64,000 bases of DNA from 66-474 sp035688305 (GCA_035688305.1 DASSNC010000014.1:1-64000), one strand, 5' to 3'. Positions 26,269 through 34,243 are shown, numbered from the stretch's first letter. Numbers and translations are program-made. Notes: generated by a model not told the origin, from the sequence alone.

Positions 26269-26718
26269 ATGCGCCTCATCATCTTTGCTTTCAGTCTGAT
26301 CGGCGTACAGGCAGCACCCGCGGTCATTGCACAACAACATGCGCACCCGACGCCTGCGGCAACGGTGGGTCCGGTGCCTGCGGGCGGTTACACCACCGAT
26401 GCCACGCTGCGCCAGCAGATGCGTTCCATCCGTACGGAGGTCCACGGGATTGCAGATGCGCAACAGCGCAAGACAACGCAACCGGTGGTGCAAGCTGCGA
26501 GCCGGATCATCGACAACGTCAACACCATTATCGTGAACTGCAAGCTGCCGCCCGACGCCGACGCCGCGTTGCACGCAATCATCGGGCCGATGCTGCAGGA
26601 TGCCAGTGCGCTCAAGGCCGATCCCGGCAAGACGGGCGCCGTCACGGGTCTGCGCGAGGCGCTCGCACAATATGCGGAGCAGTTCGATGATCCGGATTTT
26701 TCCGCTTCCGCAGATTGA
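26269..26718 (+). CDS. small exported protein, unknown function
   Basis: A 149-residue protein with a signal peptide (to about residue 21, VIAQQ), a short His/Pro/Ala-rich linker (QHAHPTPAA), and a helical domain (about 45-140) with one internal Cys (VNCKLPPDAD). A strong AGAGGAG ribosome site lies before the ATG at 26269. The helical pattern resembles periplasmic four-helix proteins, but I recognise no family. It may be the last gene of the PepSY/two-component cluster, 72 bases after the kinase. Confidence 0.7.
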   Translation: MRLIIFAFSLIGVQAAPAVIAQQHAHPTPAATVGPVPAGGYTTDATLRQQMRSIRTEVHGIADAQQRKTTQPVVQAASRIIDNVNTIIVNCKLPPDADAALHAIIGPMLQDASALKADPGKTGAVTGLREALAQYAEQFDDPDFSASAD

Positions 26719-26753
26719 AGCGCGCTGCGGGCTGTTGCCACGCACGGGACGGC

Positions 26754-26767
26754 TTGACGTTCGTCAA
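26754..26767. promoter_or_regulatory. FNR/DNR-type box upstream of hemN
   Basis: TTGACGTTCGTCAA is a perfect palindrome (TTGAC-N4-GTCAA) of the CRP/FNR/DNR class. Its centre lies 42.5 bases upstream of the hemN ATG. A TACCAT hexamer at 26791-26796 is in the right place for a -10 box of a class II activated promoter. The gene makes sense for an oxygen- or NO-responsive activator. Confidence 0.7.
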
Positions 26768-26802
26768 CCCGGACTGGCAGGGATCACCCGTACCATTCCA
26801 GC

Positions 26803-28203
26803 ATGACCACGGCCACCGACATCCCCGAGTTCGATCCCGCGCTGATCGCGCGTTACGACGTGCCCGGACCGCGTTACACCAGCTATCCGGCGGCCACGCA
26901 TTTTCATTCCGGGTTCGGCGAAGCGGATTTGCGCGAGGCGATTGAACGATCCAATGACGGCGCGGGCGCGAAGCCCCTGTCGCTTTACGTGCACGTGCCG
27001 TTCTGCACCAGTCCGTGCTTCTATTGCGGATGCAACCGCATCATCACCCGCGACATCGGCCGCGCGGACGACTACCTCGAATATCTTTACCGCGAGATTG
27101 CCTTGGTTGCGGGGTTGTTCGACCCCGGCCGCCCGGTACGCCAGCTGCATTTCGGTGGCGGCACACCCAACTTCCTCGACATCCCGCGCATGGCGGCATT
27201 GATGGAGCGGCTCGCCGCGCATTTCCACTTTGATGTCCCGGACAAACGCGAGTTCGGCATCGAGATCGATCCGCGCTTCGCCGACGGCGATTACATCCGC
27301 GGCCTGGGTGCGCTCGGTTTCAATCGCATTTCGGTGGGCATCCAGGATTTCGATCCTGAAGTACAGCAAGCCGTCAACCGCATCCAGAGCGTCGCGCAAA
27401 CCCGCGAGGTGCTGGAGGCCGCGCGTGAGGCTGGTTTCGAATCCAGCAGCGTGGACCTGATCTACGGGCTGCCGCGGCAAACCATGGTGGGGTTCGCGCG
27501 CACCCTGGAAGAGGTCATCGCGCTGGCGCCCAACCGCGTCGCGGTGTACGGCTATGCGCACCTGCCCAACCTGTTCAAGGCCCAGCGCCAGATCGATGCG
27601 TCGGACCTGCCGGATGCTGCGACGCGCCTGCAGTTGTTCGGCAGTGCGTTGCGGCGCCTGACCGACGCGGGTTACGTCTATGTCGGCATGGATCACTTTG
27701 CGCGCGAAGACGACGAACTGGTGGCCGCGCAACGTTCGGGCACCCTGCAGCGCAATTTCCAGGGTTATTCCACCCATGGCGAATGCGACATCGTGGGCTT
27801 GGGCGTCAGCGCCATCAGCCGCATCGGCGACAGCTACAGCCAGAGCGCGCGCGACCTGCCGGGCTACTACCTGGCGCTCGACGCCGGCCGTTTGCCGGTG
27901 GTGCGCGGCATCTGGCTCGACCGCGACGATCTCCTGCGGCGCGCGGTGATCGGGGAACTGATGTGCCACGGTGGAATCGACAGGGCCGGGTTCGGCGCGC
28001 GGCACCACCTGCGATTCGATGACTACTTCGCCGATGATCTTGAACGCCTGCACCCGCTGGCGGACGACAGCCTGGTCGAGTTGTCGACCGAACGTATACA
28101 GGTGACCGCCCGCGGGCGCCTGCTTCTGCGCAACATCGCGATGTGCTTCGATGTCCACCTCGCGCGCGAAGCCCCGGCCGTGCACTACTCGCGTGCGATT
28201 TGA
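26803..28203 (+). CDS. hemN: oxygen-independent coproporphyrinogen III dehydrogenase
   Basis: A 466-residue radical-SAM enzyme that converts coproporphyrinogen III to protoporphyrinogen IX without oxygen in haem synthesis. The iron-sulfur cluster cysteines are Cys68, Cys72 and Cys75 (FCTSPCFYCGCN). HFGGGTPNFLD and the HemN-specific GYAHLPNLFKAQRQI and C-terminal domain (VIGELMCHG) follow. The length is normal for true HemN, not for HemW. There is no Shine-Dalgarno in the expected place before the ATG. The FNR/DNR-type palindrome at 26754-26767 suggests induction at low oxygen. Confidence 0.95.
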   Translation: MTTATDIPEFDPALIARYDVPGPRYTSYPAATHFHSGFGEADLREAIERSNDGAGAKPLSLYVHVPFCTSPCFYCGCNRIITRDIGRADDYLEYLYREIALVAGLFDPGRPVRQLHFGGGTPNFLDIPRMAALMERLAAHFHFDVPDKREFGIEIDPRFADGDYIRGLGALGFNRISVGIQDFDPEVQQAVNRIQSVAQTREVLEAAREAGFESSSVDLIYGLPRQTMVGFARTLEEVIALAPNRVAVYGYAHLPNLFKAQRQIDASDLPDAATRLQLFGSALRRLTDAGYVYVGMDHFAREDDELVAAQRSGTLQRNFQGYSTHGECDIVGLGVSAISRIGDSYSQSARDLPGYYLALDAGRLPVVRGIWLDRDDLLRRAVIGELMCHGGIDRAGFGARHHLRFDDYFADDLERLHPLADDSLVELSTERIQVTARGRLLLRNIAMCFDVHLAREAPAVHYSRAI

Positions 28204-28233
28204 TACCTGCGCGCTGGCCGGATCGATTCCAAG

Positions 28234-28247
28234 TTGACCATCGTCAA
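28234..28247. promoter_or_regulatory. FNR/DNR-type box upstream of fabA-fabB
   Basis: TTGACCATCGTCAA, a perfect TTGAC-N4-GTCAA palindrome in the hemN-fabA gap, about 170 bases before the fabA ATG. It has the same half-sites as the hemN box at 26754-26767 and the box at 33440-33453. The long leader after it holds a possible 22-codon frame (28327-28395) of unknown meaning. Confidence 0.65.
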
Positions 28248-28416
28248 GGCGGCCGCCGGCGAACCCGTCAGACTTTCGGGGCTCACGTCATCGGGGGCGC
28301 TGGCCCGTCCATGCACGAGATGTGGCATGAGCCAGGTGCTCGTGACCACCCACGCTCCCAATTCCGCCGCAATCACCCATGCTGCCGGCTGTTGAGCCCT
28401 ACCCAAGGCGTTTTTG

Positions 28417-29001
28417 ATGCAAACCCAGACAACGGAACGAGTACGCACCCTGAACCCCGCGGTGGCCTTTGCCGCGCCACCCGAAGGCGTGCGTCCGCAC
28501 GCGTTCGACCGCGAGCAACTGCTGGCATGTGGCCGCGGCGAGTTGTTCGGGGCCGGCAACGCGCGCCTGCCGGCACCGCCGATGTTGATGTTCGATCGCA
28601 TCACGCACATCGCCGAGGGCGGCGGTGCCTACGGTCGCGGCGAGATCAGCGCGGAACTGGATATCCGTCCGGACCTGTGGTTTTTCGCCTGCCACTTCGC
28701 GGGCGATCCGGTGATGCCGGGTTGCCTGGGACTCGACGCGATGTGGCAGCTCACCGGATTCTTCCTGCCGTGGCTTGGCGAGCCCGGACGCGGGCGGGCC
28801 CTTGGTGTCGGCCAGGTGCGGTTCACGGGGCAGGTACTGCCCGGTGCGAAGCGTGTCCGTTACCAGATCGACATCCGGCGGGTGATGCGCAGCAAGCTGC
28901 CGATGGTGATCGCCGATGGTGAGACCTTCGTCGATGACCGCCCGATCTACGTGGCAAAAGACATGCGCGTGGGACTGTTCCAGTCCACCGAGAGTCTGTG
29001 A
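28417..29001 (+). CDS. fabA: 3-hydroxydecanoyl-ACP dehydratase/isomerase
   Basis: A 194-residue FabA. The catalytic His93 is in ACHFAGDPVMPGCLGLDAMWQL (shown in parts) and Asp107 follows, equivalent to His70 and Asp84 of E. coli. The enzyme makes trans-2 and cis-3-decenoyl-ACP, the branch point of oxygen-independent unsaturated fatty acid synthesis. The N-terminus is about 20 residues longer than usual. I start at the ATG at 28417 (AAGG site upstream); a TTG one codon earlier is possible. It is followed one base after its stop by fabB, so the two form an operon. Confidence 0.93.
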   Translation: MQTQTTERVRTLNPAVAFAAPPEGVRPHAFDREQLLACGRGELFGAGNARLPAPPMLMFDRITHIAEGGGAYGRGEISAELDIRPDLWFFACHFAGDPVMPGCLGLDAMWQLTGFFLPWLGEPGRGRALGVGQVRFTGQVLPGAKRVRYQIDIRRVMRSKLPMVIADGETFVDDRPIYVAKDMRVGLFQSTESL

Positions 29002-29002
29002 G

Positions 29003-30211
29003 ATGAAGCGTGTGGTGGTGACGGGCATGGGTATCGTCTCGTGTCTCGGCAATGCAGCCGACACGGTTTCGCGTGCACTGCGCGATCTGCACAGCGGCAT
29101 CCGCACGATGCCCGCCTACGCCGAGCGCGGCCTGCGCAGCCAGGTGGCCGCGCTGCCCGATATCGACCTCGATGCCAGCATCGATCGCAAGCTGCGCCGC
29201 TTCATGGGCAACGCCGCGGCTTACGCTTTCGTGGCCACCCGTGAGGCGATTGCCGATGCCGGGCTGACCCTGGAACAGATCCGGCATCCGCGCATCGGCC
29301 TGATCGCGGGTTCCGGTGGTGGCTCGGCCGAGTGGCAGATCGCCACCGCCGACCTGCTGCGCGAGAAGGGCTTGCGCAAGGTCGGGCCGTGCATGGTGCC
29401 GCGCACGATGTGCTCCACCGTGTCGGCGTCGCTGGCCACGGCCTTCGGCATCCTCGGCCTCAGCTTTTCCATTTCCGCTGCCTGCGCCACCTCGGCGCAT
29501 TGCATCGGCACGGCGGCCAACCTGATCCGCAGCGGCGCCCAGGACGTGGTGCTTGCCGGTGGTGGCGAGGAGGAGCACTGGGGCATGAGCGCGCAGTTCG
29601 ACGCGATGGGTGCACTGTCACGCAACTTCAATGACACCCCGGCGAGCGCGTCGCGTCCCTACGACGCGCACCGCGACGGTTTCGTGATCGGTGGCGGCGG
29701 CGGCATGCTGGTGCTGGAAGACTTCGACCACGCGCGCGCCCGTGGCGCCAACATCCACGCCGAGTTCGTTGGCTATGGCGCCGCCTCCGACGGCGCCGAC
29801 ATGGTCATGCCGAGCGGGGATGGCGCGGAACGCTGCATGCGCATGGCGCTCGCCGAAGCCGCGCGGCCGGTCGATTACGTCAACACCCACGGCACGGCCA
29901 CGCCGCTGGGCGATCTCGTCGAGCTGCGCGCGCTCGGCAACGTTTTCGGCGCCGGGACACCGCCGTTGTCCTCGACCAAGGCCTTGACCGGGCACTCGCT
30001 GGGCGCGGCCAGCGTGCACGAAGCGATCTACAGCCTGCTGATGATGCGCGACGGTTTCATGGCGGGTTCGGCCAACATCGAAAACCTCGATCCTGCCGCA
30101 GGCACTTTTCCCATCCTGCGGGAAAGCCGGCCCGCCCGGTTGAATGCGGTGATGTCGAACAGCTTCGGCTTCGGCGGCACCAACGCGACCCTGATATTCG
30201 CCAGGGCCTGA
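29003..30211 (+). CDS. fabB: 3-oxoacyl-ACP synthase I
   Basis: A 402-residue condensing enzyme of the thiolase fold. The active-site triad is visible: Cys161 (SAACATSAH), His296 (VNTHGTATPLGD) and His331 (LTGHSLGAAS). The FabB subtype is supported by its pairing with fabA and the FGGTNATLIF end. With FabA it elongates cis-3-decenoyl-ACP to give unsaturated fatty acids without oxygen. It starts one base after the fabA stop. It is probably controlled by the palindrome at 28234-28247. Confidence 0.93.
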   Translation: MKRVVVTGMGIVSCLGNAADTVSRALRDLHSGIRTMPAYAERGLRSQVAALPDIDLDASIDRKLRRFMGNAAAYAFVATREAIADAGLTLEQIRHPRIGLIAGSGGGSAEWQIATADLLREKGLRKVGPCMVPRTMCSTVSASLATAFGILGLSFSISAACATSAHCIGTAANLIRSGAQDVVLAGGGEEEHWGMSAQFDAMGALSRNFNDTPASASRPYDAHRDGFVIGGGGGMLVLEDFDHARARGANIHAEFVGYGAASDGADMVMPSGDGAERCMRMALAEAARPVDYVNTHGTATPLGDLVELRALGNVFGAGTPPLSSTKALTGHSLGAASVHEAIYSLLMMRDGFMAGSANIENLDPAAGTFPILRESRPARLNAVMSNSFGFGGTNATLIFARA

Positions 30212-30268
30212 CGCGGCCGTTTGGCAGGGTGTCGCGGCCGCGCCATCCACGCCATCATTATTCCGGGG

Positions 30269-30554
30269 CTGCCCGCGCTGCTTGCGGGCAGAACCTAACG
30301 TATACCCACATATTGTGCAGGATATTCAAGTATTTACGACAAGTCGCAGGTAATGGAAACTCCCTCTCCCCCAACGGCTGCATCGTTGGGGGAGAGGGCT
30401 GGGGTGAGGGGGCGAACAGCCTGCCGCTTGCGGAATACTCGGTCAACTTCCAAGCGCGAACCGGCTCACTTCGGTCTGAATGTGCGTACGTTGAACGATC
30501 AAGCCCCGCCCCCTCACCAAACCCTCTCCCCCGCAAGCGGCGCGGGGGAGAGGG
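30269..30554. repeat. pair of inverted palindromic repeat units (genome-scattered type)
   Basis: This gap of 467 bases (30212-30678) has no gene. It holds a hairpin just after fabB (CTGCCCGC 30269-30276 with GCGGGCAG 30284-30291). Two related elements follow: a 15-bp perfect stem CCCTCTCCCCCAACG (30362-30376) with its complement at 30384-30398, then GGGGTGAGGGGGCG; and an inverted copy with a 13-bp stem at 30522-30534/30542-30554 preceded by CGCCCCCTCACC. Such GGGGAGAGGG/GGGGTGAGGG hairpins are common dispersed repeats in proteobacteria. Confidence 0.75.
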
Positions 30555-30678
30555 CTTGTCCTTGGCGCAGCGTGGAAAAACGTGGGGATACCTCCGGGGC
30601 AGAACCCGGAATCCAGCTTTCCAGTTGCACAGGTACCGGTCCTGCGTCCATCATCGATGGACCCGACCGGGCCTTCCG

Positions 30679-31203
30679 TCAGGAGGAGGGGCGTGCCGAA
30701 GTATCCACTTGCGCGCGATAGGCCGCGCGCTTTTCAAGGTACAGATCCAGCGGAAACTTGATGGGTACGCCCTCGAGCGCCGCGCCCAGCATTTCCAGAT
30801 GACCTTCGAAGCCGGCGCAGGCCTTGGCGGCGTCTTCGCCCGCGGGAATCTCCACGGTCAAGGTGAGTCGGGTCCCGCTACCGACATCCTCGAGCTGCCA
30901 GCGCAACGGGCGCTGCGGCTCGTCGCCACTGCTCCACGAGTACGCCAGTGTCCGCGCAGTTTCATATTGCGACACCTCGCTGTCGATCAGGGTGCCGCTG
31001 TCGGCGAAATCGATGCGGGCCCGACCACCCTGGCGCGGCTCGATCGTGCCCGGCGCGAGCCACTGTCCGAGCGCGGAGGGATCGGTCAGCATGTGCCACA
31101 CCGCCTCGCGGTCGTGGCCCGGATAGATCCGTTCCAGCGTCCCTTCATGATGGCCGTCTTCAAGACGGCGGATCCGCCCGGGTTGGGCGTTCCCTTTACT
31201 CAT
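30679..31203 (-). CDS. SRPBCC/AHSA1-type ligand-binding protein
   Basis: A 174-residue cytoplasmic protein with the START-like/AHSA1 pattern: ERIYPGHDREAVWHMLTDPSALGQWLAPG, a central beta-sheet region and a long C-terminal helix (GFEGHLEMLGAALEG). I start at the ATG at 31203 because a GGGAGA ribosome site is 7 bases upstream; the frame is open to 31239. These proteins bind hydrophobic ligands or act as Hsp90-activator homologues. It follows the tyrosine-decarboxylase-like gene by about 30 bases and is probably co-transcribed. Confidence 0.8.
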   Translation of the reverse strand: MSKGNAQPGRIRRLEDGHHEGTLERIYPGHDREAVWHMLTDPSALGQWLAPGTIEPRQGGRARIDFADSGTLIDSEVSQYETARTLAYSWSSGDEPQRPLRWQLEDVGSGTRLTLTVEIPAGEDAAKACAGFEGHLEMLGAALEGVPIKFPLDLYLEKRAAYRAQVDTSARPSS

Positions 31204-31235
31204 GGCAGTCTCCCGGGGCTTCGTTGTGCCGGTGA

Positions 31236-33185
31236 TCATTGCGCCGCAGTGGCCGCAAGGGTGCGGACGCGTTCGGTCAGAAATTCGAAATAGCGGTCGA
31301 TGTAGCTGATGTCGTTCTCGCGATCGATCAGGTACGGATTCATCAACGTGTGGCGCAGGATCAGCAGGTGGTCGTTGTCATCGTCCAAGCTGGCCGCGTC
31401 CAGTCCCAGCGCCGTGAAGATGCGTGTGGTCTGCGCCTCGCCCAGCAGTTCCGGGCGCAGGCTGGTGACCGATCCGAAGAACGCTTTCAACTGCAGCGGC
31501 TGGCGCGGATCGGCGCGCAGTTCGTCCCGCAACTTGCCGACCAAGGCATTGGCAACCGCCACCTGCGGGTTGCCTTTCGGGTTGAGTGCCAGGCATACCA
31601 GGTTGCTGTCCGGCGCGAACGGAACCAGCGCATGGGCGACATCGGCCAGCTCCAGCGCAAAGCGCCGGGCGCGGGCGTGGAAGGCCTCGGCGGCGCGCAC
31701 GGTGGCACGCGGCAGGCGTCCGAAATGCGCGTGGTCGAGCGGCAGCACTTCGTGGGTCACGTACACCGCGGCGGCGGCGGCGCCGGACTTGGAGCCTTCC
31801 GGAACATACTGGCCGAGGCTGCGGTAGCGCCTGAGGTAGCCCGTGTCGGACGCGGCGTGGAAAACATAGTCGGCGCGTTCGGACAATAGCGCCATGGCGC
31901 GATGGTCGCGGCAGACGAAGGCGCCGCTGCCGTAGGGCAGGTAGCCAAGCTTGTGCGGATCCACCGTGATCGAGTCGCTCGCGCCCAGCGCCGCGAACGC
32001 GGCGTGCACCGCGGGCGTCGGGAACGACTGGTAGTCGGCCGCGACTTCCTCGCGCGTACGCAGCGTGCCATCCTCGCCGCGGAACAGCGTCGCGAGGTAG
32101 CCACCCCAGGCGGCGTCCACGTGCACGGCAAACGACAGTCCCTGCTGCTGTGCATGCTTGCGCGCGGCGATGATTGCATCGAGTGGATCGATGGTGCCGT
32201 ATTCGGTGCTGCCGAGCACCGCCACGCACATCAACACCGGCTGATGATCCTGCACGCAGCGCGCGAGCGTGTTGCCGAGCGCCGTCGGATCCATCCGCAT
32301 GCCTTCGGTGGGAATCAGTTCGAGCTGGTTGCGACCGAGCCCGAGCATCTTCATGCCCTTGCTCCAGGAGTAGTGCGCGGTCACCGGCGCCAGCACCAGC
32401 GGCGCCCGCAAATCCGGGTGCGCGGCAAAAAAATCGGCCAGGCCGCGCTGCTCGATACGCTCGCGTTCGACCCTGCGAATCCAACGCGAGCGTGCGGCCG
32501 ACGATTGCGCCTTCAGCCACTGCTGCCATGCCTCCAGCAGGGCGATGGTCTCGTCATGCGACAGGTTGAACGCGCTCCAGCCGTCCGGCCAGGGTGCCAG
32601 GTCCGGAACGCCGGCGGCGCGCAGCGCCACCGGGAACGCCTTCAGCGCCAGCGCCAGACGCAGCGCCTGGTAGTTGGCCAGGGTGCCGCCCGAGGTGAGA
32701 TGGCCGAACGCGCAATCGGGCCTTTCCGGATCGTGCGGGTAGCCCAGCATCCGCGCAAGCTGCAGGCCGACCTTTACCTCCAGGTCCACCGTGACCGGCG
32801 CGGCGTCCTCGCTCACGTTGTTGGGGTTGTAGGGCAGGGCCAGGATCTGCGCGGCAAGTCCCGGCAGCAGCAGGTCCGAGACCATGTGGCCGAGGTAACG
32901 CGGGCTGTGGAACGGGACCGAGCGTTTCAGCGCCGCGGACAACAGGTGCAACTGCCGGCGCAGGCGCGATTCGAATTCGAGGTACGCCGGGTCATGCGCC
33001 GCCGCCGTGCTGATGGACGGCGGATCCTCGGGGTGGAAGTTGCGTCGCCAGTACACGTGGTCGCGCAGGAACTCGACCACCAGTTTTTCCAGCAGCGCAT
33101 CGTTCTCGCCATACGGGCCCAGAAAACACGCATCGAGCACGTGGTCACGCGGTTCGTTCGGGGAAAACGGGAGGGCCGGGCTCAT
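31236..33185 (-). CDS. PLP-dependent group II decarboxylase, tyrosine-decarboxylase-like
   Basis: A 649-residue pyridoxal-phosphate enzyme. The PLP lysine is Lys412 in TVDPHKLGYLPYG; VHVDAAWGGY carries the PLP ring Asp. The length, the N-terminal YGENDALLEKLVVEFLRDHVYWRRNF (in parts), HSPRYLGHM and YVPEGSKSGAAAA follow the bacterial tyrosine decarboxylase pattern rather than the shorter GadB glutamate decarboxylases. Likely reaction: aromatic L-amino acid (tyrosine) to amine plus CO2, consuming a proton. No antiporter lies beside it. A TTGAC-N4-GTCAA box at 33440-33453 is 255 bases upstream. Confidence 0.82.
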   Translation of the reverse strand: MSPALPFSPNEPRDHVLDACFLGPYGENDALLEKLVVEFLRDHVYWRRNFHPEDPPSISTAAAHDPAYLEFESRLRRQLHLLSAALKRSVPFHSPRYLGHMVSDLLLPGLAAQILALPYNPNNVSEDAAPVTVDLEVKVGLQLARMLGYPHDPERPDCAFGHLTSGGTLANYQALRLALALKAFPVALRAAGVPDLAPWPDGWSAFNLSHDETIALLEAWQQWLKAQSSAARSRWIRRVERERIEQRGLADFFAAHPDLRAPLVLAPVTAHYSWSKGMKMLGLGRNQLELIPTEGMRMDPTALGNTLARCVQDHQPVLMCVAVLGSTEYGTIDPLDAIIAARKHAQQQGLSFAVHVDAAWGGYLATLFRGEDGTLRTREEVAADYQSFPTPAVHAAFAALGASDSITVDPHKLGYLPYGSGAFVCRDHRAMALLSERADYVFHAASDTGYLRRYRSLGQYVPEGSKSGAAAAAVYVTHEVLPLDHAHFGRLPRATVRAAEAFHARARRFALELADVAHALVPFAPDSNLVCLALNPKGNPQVAVANALVGKLRDELRADPRQPLQLKAFFGSVTSLRPELLGEAQTTRIFTALGLDAASLDDDNDHLLILRHTLMNPYLIDRENDISYIDRYFEFLTERVRTLAATAAQ

Positions 33186-33801
33186 GTCGTGTCGAAGAGT
33201 GTTTCGAGCGGGTTTGTCATGGATGTGGTGGCCGTGGGATCAGCCGGTGTCAACGCACGGCAGGCAAGCCGGGCCGAGTTGCCGCGCACTGGGTCGAAAG
33301 TCCGCTGGGCGGCCGGCCCGATGTGGGCCGCTGCGGTCACGGCCCGCATTAACGATGTATCTGGTGAACGCTTCTGCAGGCACTGCTGCCTCGACACCGC
33401 GAACGGTGGCAGTGTCTGCGTGGCGCATGACCGCTGTCGTTGACGACGGTCAAGTGGTCGGATCGCCGCAGTCCTTGGAACCGGCGCTTGCGTCGTGATT
33501 TCGTACGCTTGCGCGGTATCCATCATGATCATCGAGTCGCTGGCCGGCACCGATCTTTGCCGGTTCCCGATGGTGCAAAAGGGTACCGCACTGGTCCCCG
33601 ATGGCGGGAAGTCGCATCCGCGTTTGGCCCCAGGCCCGCACGCGGTCAACGCCATGAATTCGAAGCCGGGGTCCGGGAATGCCGTGGCGATCCTGGCGTC
33701 GTGCTCACCCATGTGATCGGTCTAGATACATCCCTGCGCGACGTCGATCTGTCGCGCACAAGAAAACGGCCGCGAGTTGTCGCAGCCATTCCCACAGGAT
33801 T
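33186..33801. other. gene-poor region upstream of the decarboxylase
   Basis: No convincing gene in 616 bases. Possible frames on either strand (for example 33495-33716 + and 33182-33712 -) have no family resemblance. The region contains one FNR/DNR-type palindrome at 33440-33453, which could serve the leftward decarboxylase promoter. Confidence 0.5.
33440..33453. promoter_or_regulatory. FNR/DNR-type box, third copy
   Basis: TTGACGACGGTCAA, a perfect TTGAC-N4-GTCAA palindrome. It lies 255 bases upstream of the tyrosine-decarboxylase-like start at 33185. Nothing recognisable starts immediately downstream on the + strand, so the leftward gene is the best candidate target. The distance makes this less certain than for hemN. 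Confidence 0.5.
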
Positions 33802-33876
33802 TGGTGGGCAGTACAGGGATCGAACCTGTGACCCCTACCATGTCAAGGTAGTGCTCTACCGCTGAGCTAACTGCCC
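33802..33876 (-). tRNA. tRNA-Val (anticodon GAC)
   Basis: A full cloverleaf on the - strand. The acceptor arms GGGCAGT (33870-33876 read as complement) and ACTGCCC pair over 7 bp. The D-arm GCTC...GAGC, the T-arm ACAGG-TTCGATC-CCTGT and an encoded CCA are present. The anticodon loop CTTGACA carries GAC (+ strand GTC at 33842-33844), which reads valine codons GTC/GTT. It is transcribed away from thrS. Confidence 0.95.
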
Positions 33877-34061
33877 ACGAAGGGATGCGTGCGCGAAGCG
33901 CAGCGCCCGGCGGCGGTGGCCGGGCCGTGCAGTGTAACCGGAACATCGTCCCGGCTCAAACTCCGGCCTGCCGGCGTTGACGCGGCGCGGGGGCTGCACT
34001 AACTTTGTGGGCGTACGAACCGGAAAAGGTGGCCCGCGGCAACGCCGGCCGAGTGTGCGAC

Positions 34062-34088
34062 ATGGCAACTACCAACATTCCCATCTGA
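34062..34088 (+). CDS. possible thrS leader peptide MATTNIPI
   Basis: A tiny frame reading Met-Ala-Thr-Thr-Asn-Ile-Pro-Ile-stop, placed 25 bases before a T-run hairpin and 156 bases before thrS. Two adjacent threonine codons ahead of a terminator-like hairpin in front of the threonyl-tRNA synthetase gene is the classical layout of ribosome-mediated attenuation. The ribosome site is weak (only GAG at spacing 9), and an antiterminator pairing was not verified. Treat it as a hypothesis. Confidence 0.35.
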   Translation: MATTNIPI

Positions 34089-34112
34089 TCGAACGCGTCT
34101 TGCCAGTCTGCG

Positions 34113-34134
34113 AGGGCGCGTGGCGCCTTTTTTT
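34113..34134 (+). terminator. Rho-independent terminator/attenuator before thrS
   Basis: GGCGC-GTG-GCGCC stem-loop (34116-34128), extendable by weak pairs, followed directly by seven T residues. It lies 110 bases upstream of thrS in the same direction, so it would cut the thrS transcript unless bypassed. Confidence 0.6.
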
Positions 34135-34243
34135 ATGCCCGCCATCCGGGCGGGGGCAAGCTGCAATCCGCCGCGTTCCTCGCTTGCTACGCGAACGCCA
34201 ACATTGGCTACGGCCATCCGGGGCCTGACTTTCCACGATAACC

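Larger units (their letters stand above)
33877..34243 (+). other. thrS upstream leader region
   Basis: A 367-base gap between the oppositely oriented tRNA-Val and thrS. It holds a possible 8-codon leader frame (34062-34088), a T-run hairpin (34113-34134) and a second GC-rich hairpin without a T-run (about 34137-34153). No other gene is seen. Confidence 0.5.

Noticed and set aside
28327..28395. 22-codon frame between hemN and fabA
   Set aside because: Considered as a leader peptide; there is no terminator hairpin after it and no amino-acid bias tied to fatty acid synthesis.
33182..33712. 176-codon frame on the - strand upstream of the decarboxylase
   Set aside because: No family match, no ribosome site; it overlaps the FNR/DNR-type box region and looks random.
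33495..33716. 73-codon frame on the + strand starting near the third FNR/DNR-type box
   Set aside because: Position downstream of the box is suggestive, but there is no recognisable protein or ribosome site.
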